A stretch of 64,000 bases of DNA from Anaerolineae bacterium (GTDB lineage: Bacteria > Chloroflexota > Anaerolineae > Aggregatilineales > Phototrophicaceae), in NCBI GenBank assembly GCA_017303635.1, contig JAFLCG010000008.1, positions 124,001 through 188,000 of the forward strand. The letters are read 5' to 3'. The notes below the pieces were generated by a model. It was not told the DNA's origin. It did no database searches and saw nothing but the letters and a program-made list of their open reading frames with translations. Below are positions 40,312 through 48,944 of the stretch, in pieces. A program made the position numbers and the translations under genes. Each line of letters begins with the position of its first letter. Positions within the stretch are counted from its first letter, which is position 1.

Positions 40312-42333
40312 ATGCGTAACTTACGACTCATCTGGATAACGTTGTTGGTGCTGAGTCTGTTTGGCCTGGTGCAAGCTCAGGATGGCAGCGATCTTGAAGG
40401 CCAACCAGAATTCCCAGCGCCAGAATTCCCGACCGGATTGGACTGGTTAAACGTCCCCGCACCGGTCACGATGCAGGCGCTTCGCGGTAAGGTGGTGCTG
40501 CTCGATTTCTGGACGTATGGCTGTATCAATTGTATTCATATGATCCCGACGCTGCACCGTCTGGAAGAGAAATATGGTTCGGCACTGGCCGTTATCGGCG
40601 TGCATTCGGCCAAGTTCCTGAATGAAGGCCAGACCGACAATCTGCGCCAGATCGTCCAGCGGTATGGGCTGGAGCATCCGGTCGTGAATGACCGAGACTT
40701 CGCTGTGTGGGACACATACGCGCCATACGGGGTGAATGCCTGGCCGACTTTTGTGGTCATCGACCCGCGTGGCAATCTGTTTGCGGTGCAGGCTGGTGAA
40801 ATTCCGTTCGATGCATTTGACCGGCTGATCGGCGCGATGATCGAACATTTTGATGGTCTGGGAGAAATCAATCGGGAGCCGCTGGCCACCCAACTGGAAC
40901 GCGATGCCGTACCGTCCAGCGCCCTCGCCTTCCCCGGCAAGGTGCTGGCTGATCCGGTTGGTAACCGGCTGTTCATTGCGGACAGTTCGCACAATCGCCT
41001 GGTCATCACCGATCTGCTGACTTATGAAGTACTCGATGTGATTGGTTCCGGTACCGCGGGCTTTACAGATGGTGATTTCAGCGCAGCGACCTTCGATAAA
41101 CCGCAGGGTCTGACGCTGCGGGGTGATACGCTGCTGGTGGCTGATACCCAGAACCATGCTATCCGCGCAGTTGACCTGATTGCCCGGCAGGTGACGACTA
41201 TCGCCGGAACGGGTATCCAGGGTTATGAGCGTTCACAATCCGGCCCGGCGTTGGAGATGGCACTGGCCAGCCCCTGGGATCTGTGGGCGGCGGCTGATGG
41301 CACGCTGTACATTGCGATGGCCGGTACACACCAGATTTGGACACTCTCCTCCGATGGCATCGTGGGGCCGTTGGTGGGCAGCGGTGGTGAGGGGCTGCGC
41401 GAAGGCCCATTTGAGATTGCCACACTGGCCCAGCCCAGCGGACTCTATTTGCAGGATAACGTGCTGTACTGGGCAGACAGCGAATCCAGCAGCATCCGCG
41501 CTGCTGACCTGACTGCACGTGAGACACGTCTGGTCGCTGGGCCGCTGACCGGCAGCCTGTTCGATTTTGGGGATGTCGATGGTGGCCTGGGAACAGTTCG
41601 CTTGCAGCACCCGCTGGCGATCATCGGCGCAGATGACGGCTTGCTCTACCTGGCGGATACCTATAACAGCAAGATCAAGTCCCTCGACCCGACCACGCAG
41701 GAAGTGCAGACCGTCTACGGTGGTGGCTCGCCCGGCGGCTTCCGAGATGGGGATTCGACGACCGCGCTCTTTGATGAACCCGGTGGCCTCTCGTTTGCCA
41801 ATGGCCTGCTGTACGTGGCGGATACCAATAACCATGCTATCCGCGTGATTGATCTGGCAGCGGGGGCGGTCAGCACCGTCAGCTTCCCCAATCCGGAAGC
41901 GCTCCAGATTGGTGAGCGTGTGACGGTGGTGGGTGGCAGCCGGGGTGAGCAGATTGATCTGCCACTGCAGACGGTCAGCGCCGGGGCCGGGACACTGGTG
42001 CTGAACCTGAGCCTGCCAGAAGGCTATAAGCTGAACCCCAATATCGACTCCGGGGTGTTGTGGCAGGTCGATCCACTGCTGATCGGCGTGGCGACTGGCT
42101 CGCTGGAACCGCTGCAAACTTTCCGCTCGCTGACCGATCTGACTCCATTGCCGGTGACGTTTACTACCGGGGAGGCCAGCATTACTGCCGAAGTCACTTT
42201 GTATTACTGCGAGGCGGTTAATGAGACCCTATGCTTTATTGACCAATCGGTCTTGCGCCTGCCGTTGGTGATCGGCGCTGAGGGTGAGTCCGCAGTGACT
42301 GTGTCACGCACCATTTTGGCCCCGGAGGGATAA
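40312..42333 (+). CDS. NHLRC2-like thioredoxin/NHL-repeat protein (secreted)
   Basis: 673 residues from ATG 40312 (TGAGG about 8 nt upstream). Signal peptide, then a thioredoxin-like domain (~45-165) with CINC (LDFWTYGCINCIHMIPTLHRLEEKY), then six or so NHL propeller repeats (LFIADSSHNRLVITDL, LLVADTQNHAIRAVDL, LYLADTYNSKIKSLDP, LYVADTNNHAIRVIDL), and a C-terminal beta domain. Same architecture as NHLRC2 proteins of animals and bacteria. Probably an extracytoplasmic redox or scaffold protein. Confidence 0.92.
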   Translation: MRNLRLIWITLLVLSLFGLVQAQDGSDLEGQPEFPAPEFPTGLDWLNVPAPVTMQALRGKVVLLDFWTYGCINCIHMIPTLHRLEEKYGSALAVIGVHSAKFLNEGQTDNLRQIVQRYGLEHPVVNDRDFAVWDTYAPYGVNAWPTFVVIDPRGNLFAVQAGEIPFDAFDRLIGAMIEHFDGLGEINREPLATQLERDAVPSSALAFPGKVLADPVGNRLFIADSSHNRLVITDLLTYEVLDVIGSGTAGFTDGDFSAATFDKPQGLTLRGDTLLVADTQNHAIRAVDLIARQVTTIAGTGIQGYERSQSGPALEMALASPWDLWAAADGTLYIAMAGTHQIWTLSSDGIVGPLVGSGGEGLREGPFEIATLAQPSGLYLQDNVLYWADSESSSIRAADLTARETRLVAGPLTGSLFDFGDVDGGLGTVRLQHPLAIIGADDGLLYLADTYNSKIKSLDPTTQEVQTVYGGGSPGGFRDGDSTTALFDEPGGLSFANGLLYVADTNNHAIRVIDLAAGAVSTVSFPNPEALQIGERVTVVGGSRGEQIDLPLQTVSAGAGTLVLNLSLPEGYKLNPNIDSGVLWQVDPLLIGVATGSLEPLQTFRSLTDLTPLPVTFTTGEASITAEVTLYYCEAVNETLCFIDQSVLRLPLVIGAEGESAVTVSRTILAPEG

Positions 42334-42351
42334 GGACACGGTCGGCGTTGC

Positions 42352-42380
42352 TTGACTCAATTGAACAAAAGTTCTATCCT
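42352..42380 (+). promoter_or_regulatory. Promoter with GAAC-N4-GTTC site in the spacer
   Basis: TTGACT (42352-42357), exact 17-nt spacer, TATCCT (42375-42380). The spacer contains GAACAAAAGTTC (42363-42374), a match to the LexA/DinR core GAAC-N4-GTTC. It drives the BNR-MoaD-GyrI operon (first ATG 42418, GGAGGGGG upstream). Confidence 0.6.
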
Positions 42381-42417
42381 TGAACGCGGTGGATATTCAC
42401 AGCGGAGGGGGATTGTC

Positions 42418-43530
42418 ATGAGTGAAGTCCGTGTTCTGGTTGGCACCCGTAAAGGGGCCTTTATCCTGCGTTCCGATGAGCGTCGCGCCGACTGGTCGGT
42501 GGAAGGGCCGCATTTCCCTGGCTGGGAGGTCTATCACATCACCGGGACTCCGGCGGACCCCAACCGGCTGTACGCTGCCCCTTCGACCGGGTGGCATGGA
42601 CAAGTCATCCAACGGTCGGACGATGGCGGGAAGAACTGGGAAATCGTCAGTAACGGCTTCACCTATGACGGTACGCCGGGAACCCATCAGTGGTATGACG
42701 GCACCCAGCACCCCTGGGAATTCAAGCGCGTCTGGCACATGGAAACCGTACCCGGTGACCCCGACTCGCTCTATGCTGGTGTGGAAGATGCGGCCCTGTT
42801 TCACTCGGCGGATGGCGGTAAAAGCTGGCGAGAGCTTTCCGGCTTACGCAGCGTGAAAAGTAATCTCTGGCAACCTGGAGCGGGCGGCATGTGCCTGCAT
42901 ACGATCGTCCTCAGCCCGGACGAGCCACAGCGCATTTTCGTGGCGATTTCTGCTGCTGGGGCCTTCCGCACCGATGATGGTGGGGTCACCTGGCGACCGA
43001 TCAACCAGGGACTGCGGTCTGAGTGGGAATTGCCGGATTCGGCTGCTGAAGTGGGTCACTGCGTCCACAGCATCAACCTGCATCCGACCCGACCCAATAC
43101 CCTGTTTATGCAAAAACACTGGGATGTGATGCGCTCCGACAACGGCGGCGAGTCCTGGTATGAAGTCAGCGGCAACCTGCCCAGCGATTTCGGCTTCCCT
43201 ATCGCCGTCCATGCCCATGAACCGGAAACCATCTACGTGGTGCCCATCACCAGCGATCACCATCACTTCCCGCCGGAAGGCAAGCTGCGCGTGTACCGCA
43301 GCCGGTCGGGTGGGCAAGAGTGGGAAGCGCTGACACATGGACTGCCGCAGAGTAACTGTTACGTCAATGTGCTGCGGAATGCCATGACCGTCGATCAACT
43401 GGACTCGTGCGGCGTGTACTTTGGCACGACTGGCGGGCAGTTGTATGTTTCTGCCGATTCGGGCGATCACTGGCAACCGATTGTCCAGGATCTGCCGCCG
43501 GTGCTATCGGTCGAGGTGCAAATCATCTGA
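42418..43530 (+). CDS. BNR-repeat (exo-alpha-sialidase/VPS10-like) propeller protein
   Basis: 370 residues, cytoplasmic (no signal peptide). Repeated BNR/Asp-box motifs SxDxGxxW: RSDDGGKNWE, HSADGGKSWRE, RTDDGGVTWR, RSDNGGESWY, SADSGDHW. Resembles the beta-propeller proteins annotated as exo-alpha-sialidase, but catalytic sialidase residues are not evident, so the name should not be taken as function. The stop overlaps the MoaD-like start by 1 nt (TGATG). Confidence 0.88.
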   Translation: MSEVRVLVGTRKGAFILRSDERRADWSVEGPHFPGWEVYHITGTPADPNRLYAAPSTGWHGQVIQRSDDGGKNWEIVSNGFTYDGTPGTHQWYDGTQHPWEFKRVWHMETVPGDPDSLYAGVEDAALFHSADGGKSWRELSGLRSVKSNLWQPGAGGMCLHTIVLSPDEPQRIFVAISAAGAFRTDDGGVTWRPINQGLRSEWELPDSAAEVGHCVHSINLHPTRPNTLFMQKHWDVMRSDNGGESWYEVSGNLPSDFGFPIAVHAHEPETIYVVPITSDHHHFPPEGKLRVYRSRSGGQEWEALTHGLPQSNCYVNVLRNAMTVDQLDSCGVYFGTTGGQLYVSADSGDHWQPIVQDLPPVLSVEVQII

Positions 43531-43826
43531 TGATCCGTGTGACTTTACCGGCTCACCTGCGTGATCTGGCCCGCGTCAGCGGGCCGGTCGAACTGGAGGT
43601 AGCCGAACCTGTGACTCAACGCGCTATCCTCGATGCGCTGGAAGCCGCTTATCCCATGCTGCGTGGCACCATCCGCGACATCAGCACGCAGCAGCGCCGC
43701 GCCTTCATCCGGTTCTTCGCCTGCGGGGAAGATCTTTCCCACGAGCCGCCGGATGCGACGGTGCCAATTGAGGTGGTGAACGGCGCGGAACTCTACCGCA
43801 TCATCGGCGCGATGGCGGGGGGATAA
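43530..43826 (+). CDS. MoaD/ThiS-like small beta-grasp protein
   Basis: 98 residues, ubiquitin-like beta-grasp fold typical of MoaD/ThiS sulfur carriers: MIRVTLPAHLRDLARVSGPVELEV at the start and a C-terminal GG (IIGAMAGG), the residue pair that is adenylated and thiocarboxylated in this family. Lies between a BNR propeller gene and a GyrI-like gene with 1-nt overlaps on both sides, so all three are co-translated. No MoaE or ThiF neighbour. The propeller may be its partner or target. Confidence 0.85.
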   Translation: MIRVTLPAHLRDLARVSGPVELEVAEPVTQRAILDALEAAYPMLRGTIRDISTQQRRAFIRFFACGEDLSHEPPDATVPIEVVNGAELYRIIGAMAGG

Positions 43827-44350
43827 TGGTATCTTCTCAATACGAGGACAAATACATCATGATCGGGGATCCCAAAATCACGCTTCATTCGGAAAAGCTC
43901 TCGATGGGGATACGAACGATTGCACCCTTCAAAGGCATGTTTGCAGTAAGAGACGAACTGCTTAAAGAACTCCGTGTTTGGGTGCGAAAGCATGACATCG
44001 CGGAAGAGGGGCCTTATTTCCTTCGGTATCATGTCATTGATATGAACGGCCAAATGGATATCGAAGTTGGATATATTGTCACCAAACACTTGCCGGGGGA
44101 TAACCGGGTTACACCTGGCGTACTGCCAGGGGGCAATTATGCTAGCCTCATCTACAGCCGTTACGCCATGCGGGCAAACAAGACATTAATTACCTGGGCT
44201 AAGGAGAATGAGATTGGTTGGGATCGATGGAATGCTCCAGGTGGTGATGCCTTTCGTTGTCGATATGAGGCCTACTTAACCGATTATCGGATTGAGCCAA
44301 AGAAGAAAGAATGGCAGGTTGAGTTGGCGATCAAGATAGCGGACACTTAA
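43826..44350 (+). CDS. GyrI-like small-molecule-binding domain protein
   Basis: 174 residues. KITLHSEKLSMGIRTIAPFKGMFAVRDELLKELRVWVRKHDIAEEGPYFLRYHVIDMNGQMDIEVGYIVTK is the GyrI/BmrR ligand-binding pattern without an HTH. Such domains bind aromatic or cationic small molecules. The ATG at 43826 overlaps the MoaD-like stop; an ATG at 43859 or so is also possible. Third gene of the operon. Confidence 0.75.
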   Translation: MVSSQYEDKYIMIGDPKITLHSEKLSMGIRTIAPFKGMFAVRDELLKELRVWVRKHDIAEEGPYFLRYHVIDMNGQMDIEVGYIVTKHLPGDNRVTPGVLPGGNYASLIYSRYAMRANKTLITWAKENEIGWDRWNAPGGDAFRCRYEAYLTDYRIEPKKKEWQVELAIKIADT

Positions 44351-44732
44351 CCTGTTATGGGCGAAATAGTCAACTTCACTTGATAGTGTTCTGCTTCTTG
44401 CGCTCCTGGCAAAATCATCTTGCGGGAGGATAGCCTCACCTAAATGCTTCTCCTTACGGCGGCGTATCGTGTGTTGATCGCATTAAGCTGCGCCGCCCGG
44501 AGCGGGCTTTCGAAGATTGGTGATCGCTCGCTTCCACCGGTCCTATGCCTCATTGCCGAAACATCGCCTGACCTAGCGCGTCACACTAGCGGAAGTGCCC
44601 CTGTCGGCGCGGAGAAGACATCCCACAATTCCCCTATCTGTGTACCTGCTACCCACCCAAAAGTTCAGTGTAGCGGTCATGCGTATATGGTAGATTTCTG
44701 GGCTGTCCTAATCCACCCAGGAGTGACCGACC
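44351..44732. other. Intergenic region without a recognised gene
   Basis: 382 nt between the GyrI-like gene and ltrA. ORFs here (for example 44444-44743 on the + strand) have no protein-like pattern. On the minus strand the translation GNEA-DRWKRAITNLRKP with in-frame stops hints at a decayed ORF, perhaps a transposase fragment, but this is too short to claim. No repeats shared with the other intergenic regions. Confidence 0.4.
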
Positions 44733-45926
44733 ATGCCTCATAGTCCTCTATTCACTCGGCCACGTTTTTTCCGCGATGTCACCTTTAGTCGTCACACATC
44801 CCGTTCAATCCAGTGGTTAGAACTCTTTTATGATCTGGTCTATGTTGCCACACTCATCCAGATTGGGAACTTTCTGAGCGACAATGTCTCGATCGTTGGT
44901 TTTGGTCAGTTCATTGTCTTAATGATGGTGATCTGGTGGGCCTGGACTGGCGAAACGTTCTATCAAAATCGGTATGTGTCCGATGATTTACTGCATCGCG
45001 GCATCGTGTTTCTTCAGATCTTCGCGATTGCCTCCTTTGGTTTAAGCGTCAGCCAGGCTTTTGGGCCTTTGTATGTTCAGTTCACCATCGCCTACGTGCT
45101 GATACGCTTAGGGCTCATTGTGATGTATCTGCGTGCCATGCGGGTTCATCCAGAAAGCAGAGCACTTTCTCAGGGTTATGCCGTTGGGTTTAGCCTGGGC
45201 GTACTGGTCTGGATTGGATCACTTTTCCTGCCATCCGGTCTCCATTGGGCGGGGTGGTTGGTTGGAATCGTCATCGAACTGAGTGTGCCGTTAGTCCCCC
45301 ACATGCGACGCCTGCAAGTGCAGCACCCTTTTGACCCGCACCATATCGCGGAGCGGTTTGGAATCTTCACACTGATCGTTTTGGGAGAAGCGTTTGTCAA
45401 GATTCTTGATGATGCCCAGGGTGCCACGATCACAGTTGCTGTACTGGGCTTTAGCACGGTAGGGCTATTGGTGACCTATTCACTATGGTGGTTGTACTAC
45501 TCGGATACGATTGACCAGGGAATCGATACCACCAGTCCCCGCAAAATTATCTTCTGGCTGTACAGCCATTTGCCGCTGGTGATCTCCCTGGTGACATTTG
45601 GCGTTGCAGCGAAGAAAGTATTTGCTGCCGCTGCCGAACACCCGGGAGAGCCGCTCAAACTGGAATATCGCCTCTTGTACACTGCTGCGCTTGTCCTGTA
45701 TCTGATAGCCATGATGTTCATCGAGTATGGCATCCGAAATGCTCAATGGCGGCGAATTGGGCTGCGGCTTGTGAGCAGCGTAGTGGTATTGCTGATCGGG
45801 CTTTTTGCGACCGGCCTGGATGCAACGGGCTTTGTCGGAGTCATGGCAGTCGTGATGTTGGTCCAAGTCGCTGAAACTATCCTGACGCCACATTCGCCTC
45901 CAGAAGCAGAACATCATTCAGAATAA
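44733..45926 (+). CDS. Low temperature requirement protein A (LtrA) family
   Basis: 397 residues, about ten membrane helices. Family signatures: SIQWLELFYDLVYVATLIQIG near the N-terminus and PHHIAERFGIFTLIVLGEAFVKIL in the middle. LtrA proteins were named from cold growth in Listeria; their molecular function is unclear. AGGAG precedes the ATG by 12 nt. Monocistronic. Confidence 0.92.
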   Translation: MPHSPLFTRPRFFRDVTFSRHTSRSIQWLELFYDLVYVATLIQIGNFLSDNVSIVGFGQFIVLMMVIWWAWTGETFYQNRYVSDDLLHRGIVFLQIFAIASFGLSVSQAFGPLYVQFTIAYVLIRLGLIVMYLRAMRVHPESRALSQGYAVGFSLGVLVWIGSLFLPSGLHWAGWLVGIVIELSVPLVPHMRRLQVQHPFDPHHIAERFGIFTLIVLGEAFVKILDDAQGATITVAVLGFSTVGLLVTYSLWWLYYSDTIDQGIDTTSPRKIIFWLYSHLPLVISLVTFGVAAKKVFAAAAEHPGEPLKLEYRLLYTAALVLYLIAMMFIEYGIRNAQWRRIGLRLVSSVVVLLIGLFATGLDATGFVGVMAVVMLVQVAETILTPHSPPEAEHHSE

Positions 45927-46015
45927 GGCGTTCAGCAGTACACCAATCGCCGCCTAACCGTCCAGCAAATTGATCCACCCTCGGTGTATGATCCTCAGCA
46001 GAGGAGTGAGACACC

Positions 46016-48517
46016 ATGCGCCGACTATTCCGCTTTGCCACCCGCACCCGCCGCCGCAAAATCCTGACCGTTATTGTCACCCTGCTGCTCATCAGTGGTG
46101 GGGTGCTGTATGCATGGTTGTTTGCCGATCTCCCCTCCCTGGAAAACCTCAACGCCGGTCTGGCGCTGCCCGCCACGCGTATCTATGACCGGAACGGGCA
46201 ACTGCTCTACGAAATCCTGCCGACTGAAGGTGGGCGCAATACGGTGCTCCCGCTGGATGCTATCCCCCGCGATTGTGTACAGGCGGTCATCGCCACCGAG
46301 GACGCCAGCTTCTACACTAATCCCGGCGTTGACCCGGTCGGAGTGCTGCGCGCCCTGTGGATCAACCTGCGCGGCGGGGAGGTCATCGCTGGGGGCAGCA
46401 CTATCACCCAGCAGGTCGCCCGCAATCTGCTGCTTGACCCGGAACAACGCGCTGAGCGCACCCTGCACCGCAAACTGCGGGAGATGATTCTGGCGGTGCA
46501 GTTGGGCGGGCGCTACAGCAAGGATGAGGTGCTGGCGCTGTATCTCAACCAGGTCTACTTCGGTAATCTGGCTTACGGCATCGAAGGTGCTGCCCGTGCG
46601 TTTTTTGGCAAAGCAGCCGCGGCGCTCTCCCGCGCCGAGTGTGCGCTGTTGGCGGGCCTGCTGCAGAATCCGGCGGCCTATAATCCACTGGTCAATCGGG
46701 AAGCTGCCCTCGAACGCCAGCAGACGGTGCTGCGGCTGATGGTGCAGAATGGCTATCTGACGCAGGCCGAAGCCGATGCCGCCCAGAACGATCCGCTGCA
46801 ATTTGCGGCGGTCAGTTTTCCGATCAAGGCCCCGCACGCGGTCATGGCGGTCTGGGAGCAGTTGGCGGCGCAGTTTCCGGAGGCCCTTTACAGCGGCGGG
46901 CTGGAAGTCACCACGACTATCGACCTCGATTGGACGAATGCAGCTCAGCGCATCGTCCAGCAGCAGCTCGATCGGCTCAATCACCCGCCTACCACCAGCC
47001 AGCCTCCGGCAGATGCCCACAATGCCGCCCTGGTGGCGCTCGATCCATTCACCGGGCAGGTGCTGGTGATGCTCGGCAGCCCGGATTACTTCGACGAGTC
47101 GATTGATGGCAACCTGAACGCGGCTTATGCCCTGCGGCAGCCGGGGAGTACGCTCAAACCCTTCACCTATGCCGCCGCTTTTGATCCAACCCGGGCTGAA
47201 CCCTGGACGGCGGCGACGATGCTGCTGGATGTCGAGACGCCGTTCGTCACCCGTAAGCTGGAGAGTTATACCCCGGCCAACTTCGCGCTGGTCGAACACG
47301 GCCCGGTGCTGATCCGCGAGGCGCTGGCGTCTTCGTTCAACATCCCGGCGGTGACGGCGTTGGAACATGTTGGCCTGCCGACTCTCGTCCAGTTATTGGG
47401 CGATGCCGGGGTAGAGACATTGGCCCGCAACACGCAGATTGATCTGGCGGTGACGCTGGGCGGCGGTGAAGTCCGGTTGGCGGATTTGACGCAGGCTTAC
47501 AGCATCTTCGCCAACGGGGGTTATCGGGTGGAGCCGAGCCTGCTCCTACATGTGACCGACCATGACGGGCGTGTGCTGTATGAGTGGAGCCCACCGCCGC
47601 TGGACCAGCGCGTGCTGGATGAACGAGTGGCCTGGCTCATCACCGATATCCTGAGCGATAACCACGCCCGCATCCCCTCGTTTGGGCCGAACAGCGCCCT
47701 GAACATCGGTCGACCGGCGGCGGCCAAGACCGGCACCACGACTGATTACCGGGATAACTGGGTGATCGGCTATACACCCAATCTGGTCACGGGAGTATGG
47801 GTCGGGAATGCGGATAACCGCCCGATGGTGGATGTCACCGGTGTGAGCGGGGCCGCGCCGATCTGGAATGCCTTCATGCGGGAGGCGCTGCTCGGTCAGC
47901 CGGAGTTGACTTTCGCCCAGCTGCCCGGTCTGGAGCAGGTGGAAGTGTGTGCGCTGAGTGGTCTGCTGCCCACGCCTGCCTGCCCGCACCGCGTGCTGGA
48001 GTGGTTCATCCCTGGCAGCGCGCCCACGCAAACGGATACGTTCTGGCAGACTTTCGCGGTCGATACGCGCACCGGCTTTCTGGCAGATGAGTCGACACCG
48101 CCGGAGTTCAGGCAGGAGCGCAATTACGCGATACTGCCGCAGGAAGCCCGTGACTGGGCCGCCCGCAATGGGTTCGAGCCGCCGCCGCGTGATGCTGCTG
48201 TGAATGTGCCGGATGCAACCGAGTCCCTGCGGTTGCTGGAACCCGACCCGTACACGGTGTTCCAGGTCAGCCCGCAGTTGCCGATTGAGGCGCAGCGCCT
48301 GCGCCTGACGGTCGGTGCCGTGCCGGGGACGCAATCGGTGGGGTATTACCTCAACGGCGCGTTGATCGGCACGGCAGGGGAATCGCCCTGGGCGGTGTGG
48401 TGGCCTTTGGCGGTGGGCGATTACGAACTGGTCGCCCGCGCCCGGTTGGGTGATGGGACTGAGCAGGTCAGTGAGGCGATCCCATTCCGGGTGGTAGCGG
48501 AACCTCACCCTCCCTAA
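46016..48517 (+). CDS. Class A penicillin-binding protein (PBP1C-like)
   Basis: 833 residues. N-terminal membrane helix; glycosyltransferase (GT51) domain with ATEDASFYTNPGVDPVG, GGSTITQQVARNLLL and RKLREMILA; transpeptidase domain with SxxK as STLK (~residue 378), SFN (SSFNIPA) and KTGT (AAKTGTTTDYRDNWVIGYTP, ~570); C-terminal ~180 residues with a beta domain like the PBP1C C-terminal extension. Polymerises and cross-links peptidoglycan outside the membrane. AGAGGAG lies 10 nt upstream of the ATG. Confidence 0.95.
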   Translation: MRRLFRFATRTRRRKILTVIVTLLLISGGVLYAWLFADLPSLENLNAGLALPATRIYDRNGQLLYEILPTEGGRNTVLPLDAIPRDCVQAVIATEDASFYTNPGVDPVGVLRALWINLRGGEVIAGGSTITQQVARNLLLDPEQRAERTLHRKLREMILAVQLGGRYSKDEVLALYLNQVYFGNLAYGIEGAARAFFGKAAAALSRAECALLAGLLQNPAAYNPLVNREAALERQQTVLRLMVQNGYLTQAEADAAQNDPLQFAAVSFPIKAPHAVMAVWEQLAAQFPEALYSGGLEVTTTIDLDWTNAAQRIVQQQLDRLNHPPTTSQPPADAHNAALVALDPFTGQVLVMLGSPDYFDESIDGNLNAAYALRQPGSTLKPFTYAAAFDPTRAEPWTAATMLLDVETPFVTRKLESYTPANFALVEHGPVLIREALASSFNIPAVTALEHVGLPTLVQLLGDAGVETLARNTQIDLAVTLGGGEVRLADLTQAYSIFANGGYRVEPSLLLHVTDHDGRVLYEWSPPPLDQRVLDERVAWLITDILSDNHARIPSFGPNSALNIGRPAAAKTGTTTDYRDNWVIGYTPNLVTGVWVGNADNRPMVDVTGVSGAAPIWNAFMREALLGQPELTFAQLPGLEQVEVCALSGLLPTPACPHRVLEWFIPGSAPTQTDTFWQTFAVDTRTGFLADESTPPEFRQERNYAILPQEARDWAARNGFEPPPRDAAVNVPDATESLRLLEPDPYTVFQVSPQLPIEAQRLRLTVGAVPGTQSVGYYLNGALIGTAGESPWAVWWPLAVGDYELVARARLGDGTEQVSEAIPFRVVAEPHPP

Positions 48518-48694
48518 AGGGACTTCCTTCGGTCGTAAATCCCCTCTCCCTCCATCACTTCGCTCGTTGGAGAGAGGACTTCAATATGTGGCGGCTGTGG
48601 CGGCTGTGGCGGACTGGCTGCGCCGCCACTGGTTCAAAGGTCGTCGTCGCCGACATTTGAAGGTCGGGACATTTCACCGTTCCCACAAATACAA
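48518..48694. repeat. Dispersed repeat and 9-mer repeat after the PBP gene
   Basis: CCCTAAAGGGACTTCC (48512-48527) is shared with 31391-31406. At 48588-48611 the 9-mer GTGGCGGCT occurs nearly three times in tandem. No gene is supported in 48518-48944; an ORF at 48567-48923 crosses the repeats and is not called. Confidence 0.55.
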
Positions 48695-48772
48695 GACTTA
48701 TGCAATCACGGGCGGATATACGGCGAAGACGCCTAATCCGCCCCTACACAATGCAGCGTTTTGCGTAAGTCC
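48695..48772. mobile_element. MITE-like element, copy 4
   Basis: 78 bp with ends GACTTATGCAA and TTGCGTAAGTC (imperfect TIRs) and an inner hairpin GGGCGGAT (48710-48717) / ATCCGCCC (48736-48743) around a second stem GGCG/CGCC. Its core hairpin is homologous to the hairpin at 9480-9515, with a compensatory base-pair change. Confidence 0.7.
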
Positions 48773-48782
48773 ACATGGCTTC

Positions 48783-48830
48783 AAGATAACACAGGTTGGA
48801 TACAAAATCGGAACATATGTTCCGATTTTG
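48783..48830 (-). promoter_or_regulatory. Palindromic operator plus extended -10 promoter, copy 2
   Basis: Minus strand: a perfect 28-bp palindrome (48830-48803, centre GGAACATATGTTCC) with the core ending 21 nt before TGTTATCTT (-10 hexamer 48788-48783). Transcription would enter MITE copy 4 and run antisense to the PBP 3' end. The longest perfect palindrome found in the window. Confidence 0.65.
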
Positions 48831-48868
48831 GATTTTGATGAATTGGGTCATCGCGGGGGTTCCGTTCC

Positions 48869-48914
48869 GAAAAAATACCGGGGCCGATCCAGTGACCGGC
48901 CCCGGTGTTTTTTT
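48869..48914. terminator. Bidirectional terminator
   Basis: A 10-bp perfect stem (ACCGGGGCCG / CGGCCCCGGT) is flanked by A-rich (48869-48875) and T-rich (48908-48914) runs. It terminates the sugar dehydrogenase gene on the minus strand and would stop + strand transcription as well. Confidence 0.85.
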
Positions 48915-48944
48915 GCAGACTGATCTGGCTGTTGAAGGGTGTGG

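Noticed and set aside
44444..44743. 99-codon ORF ahead of ltrA
   Set aside because: Overlaps the ltrA start and promoter region; sequence without protein-like pattern.
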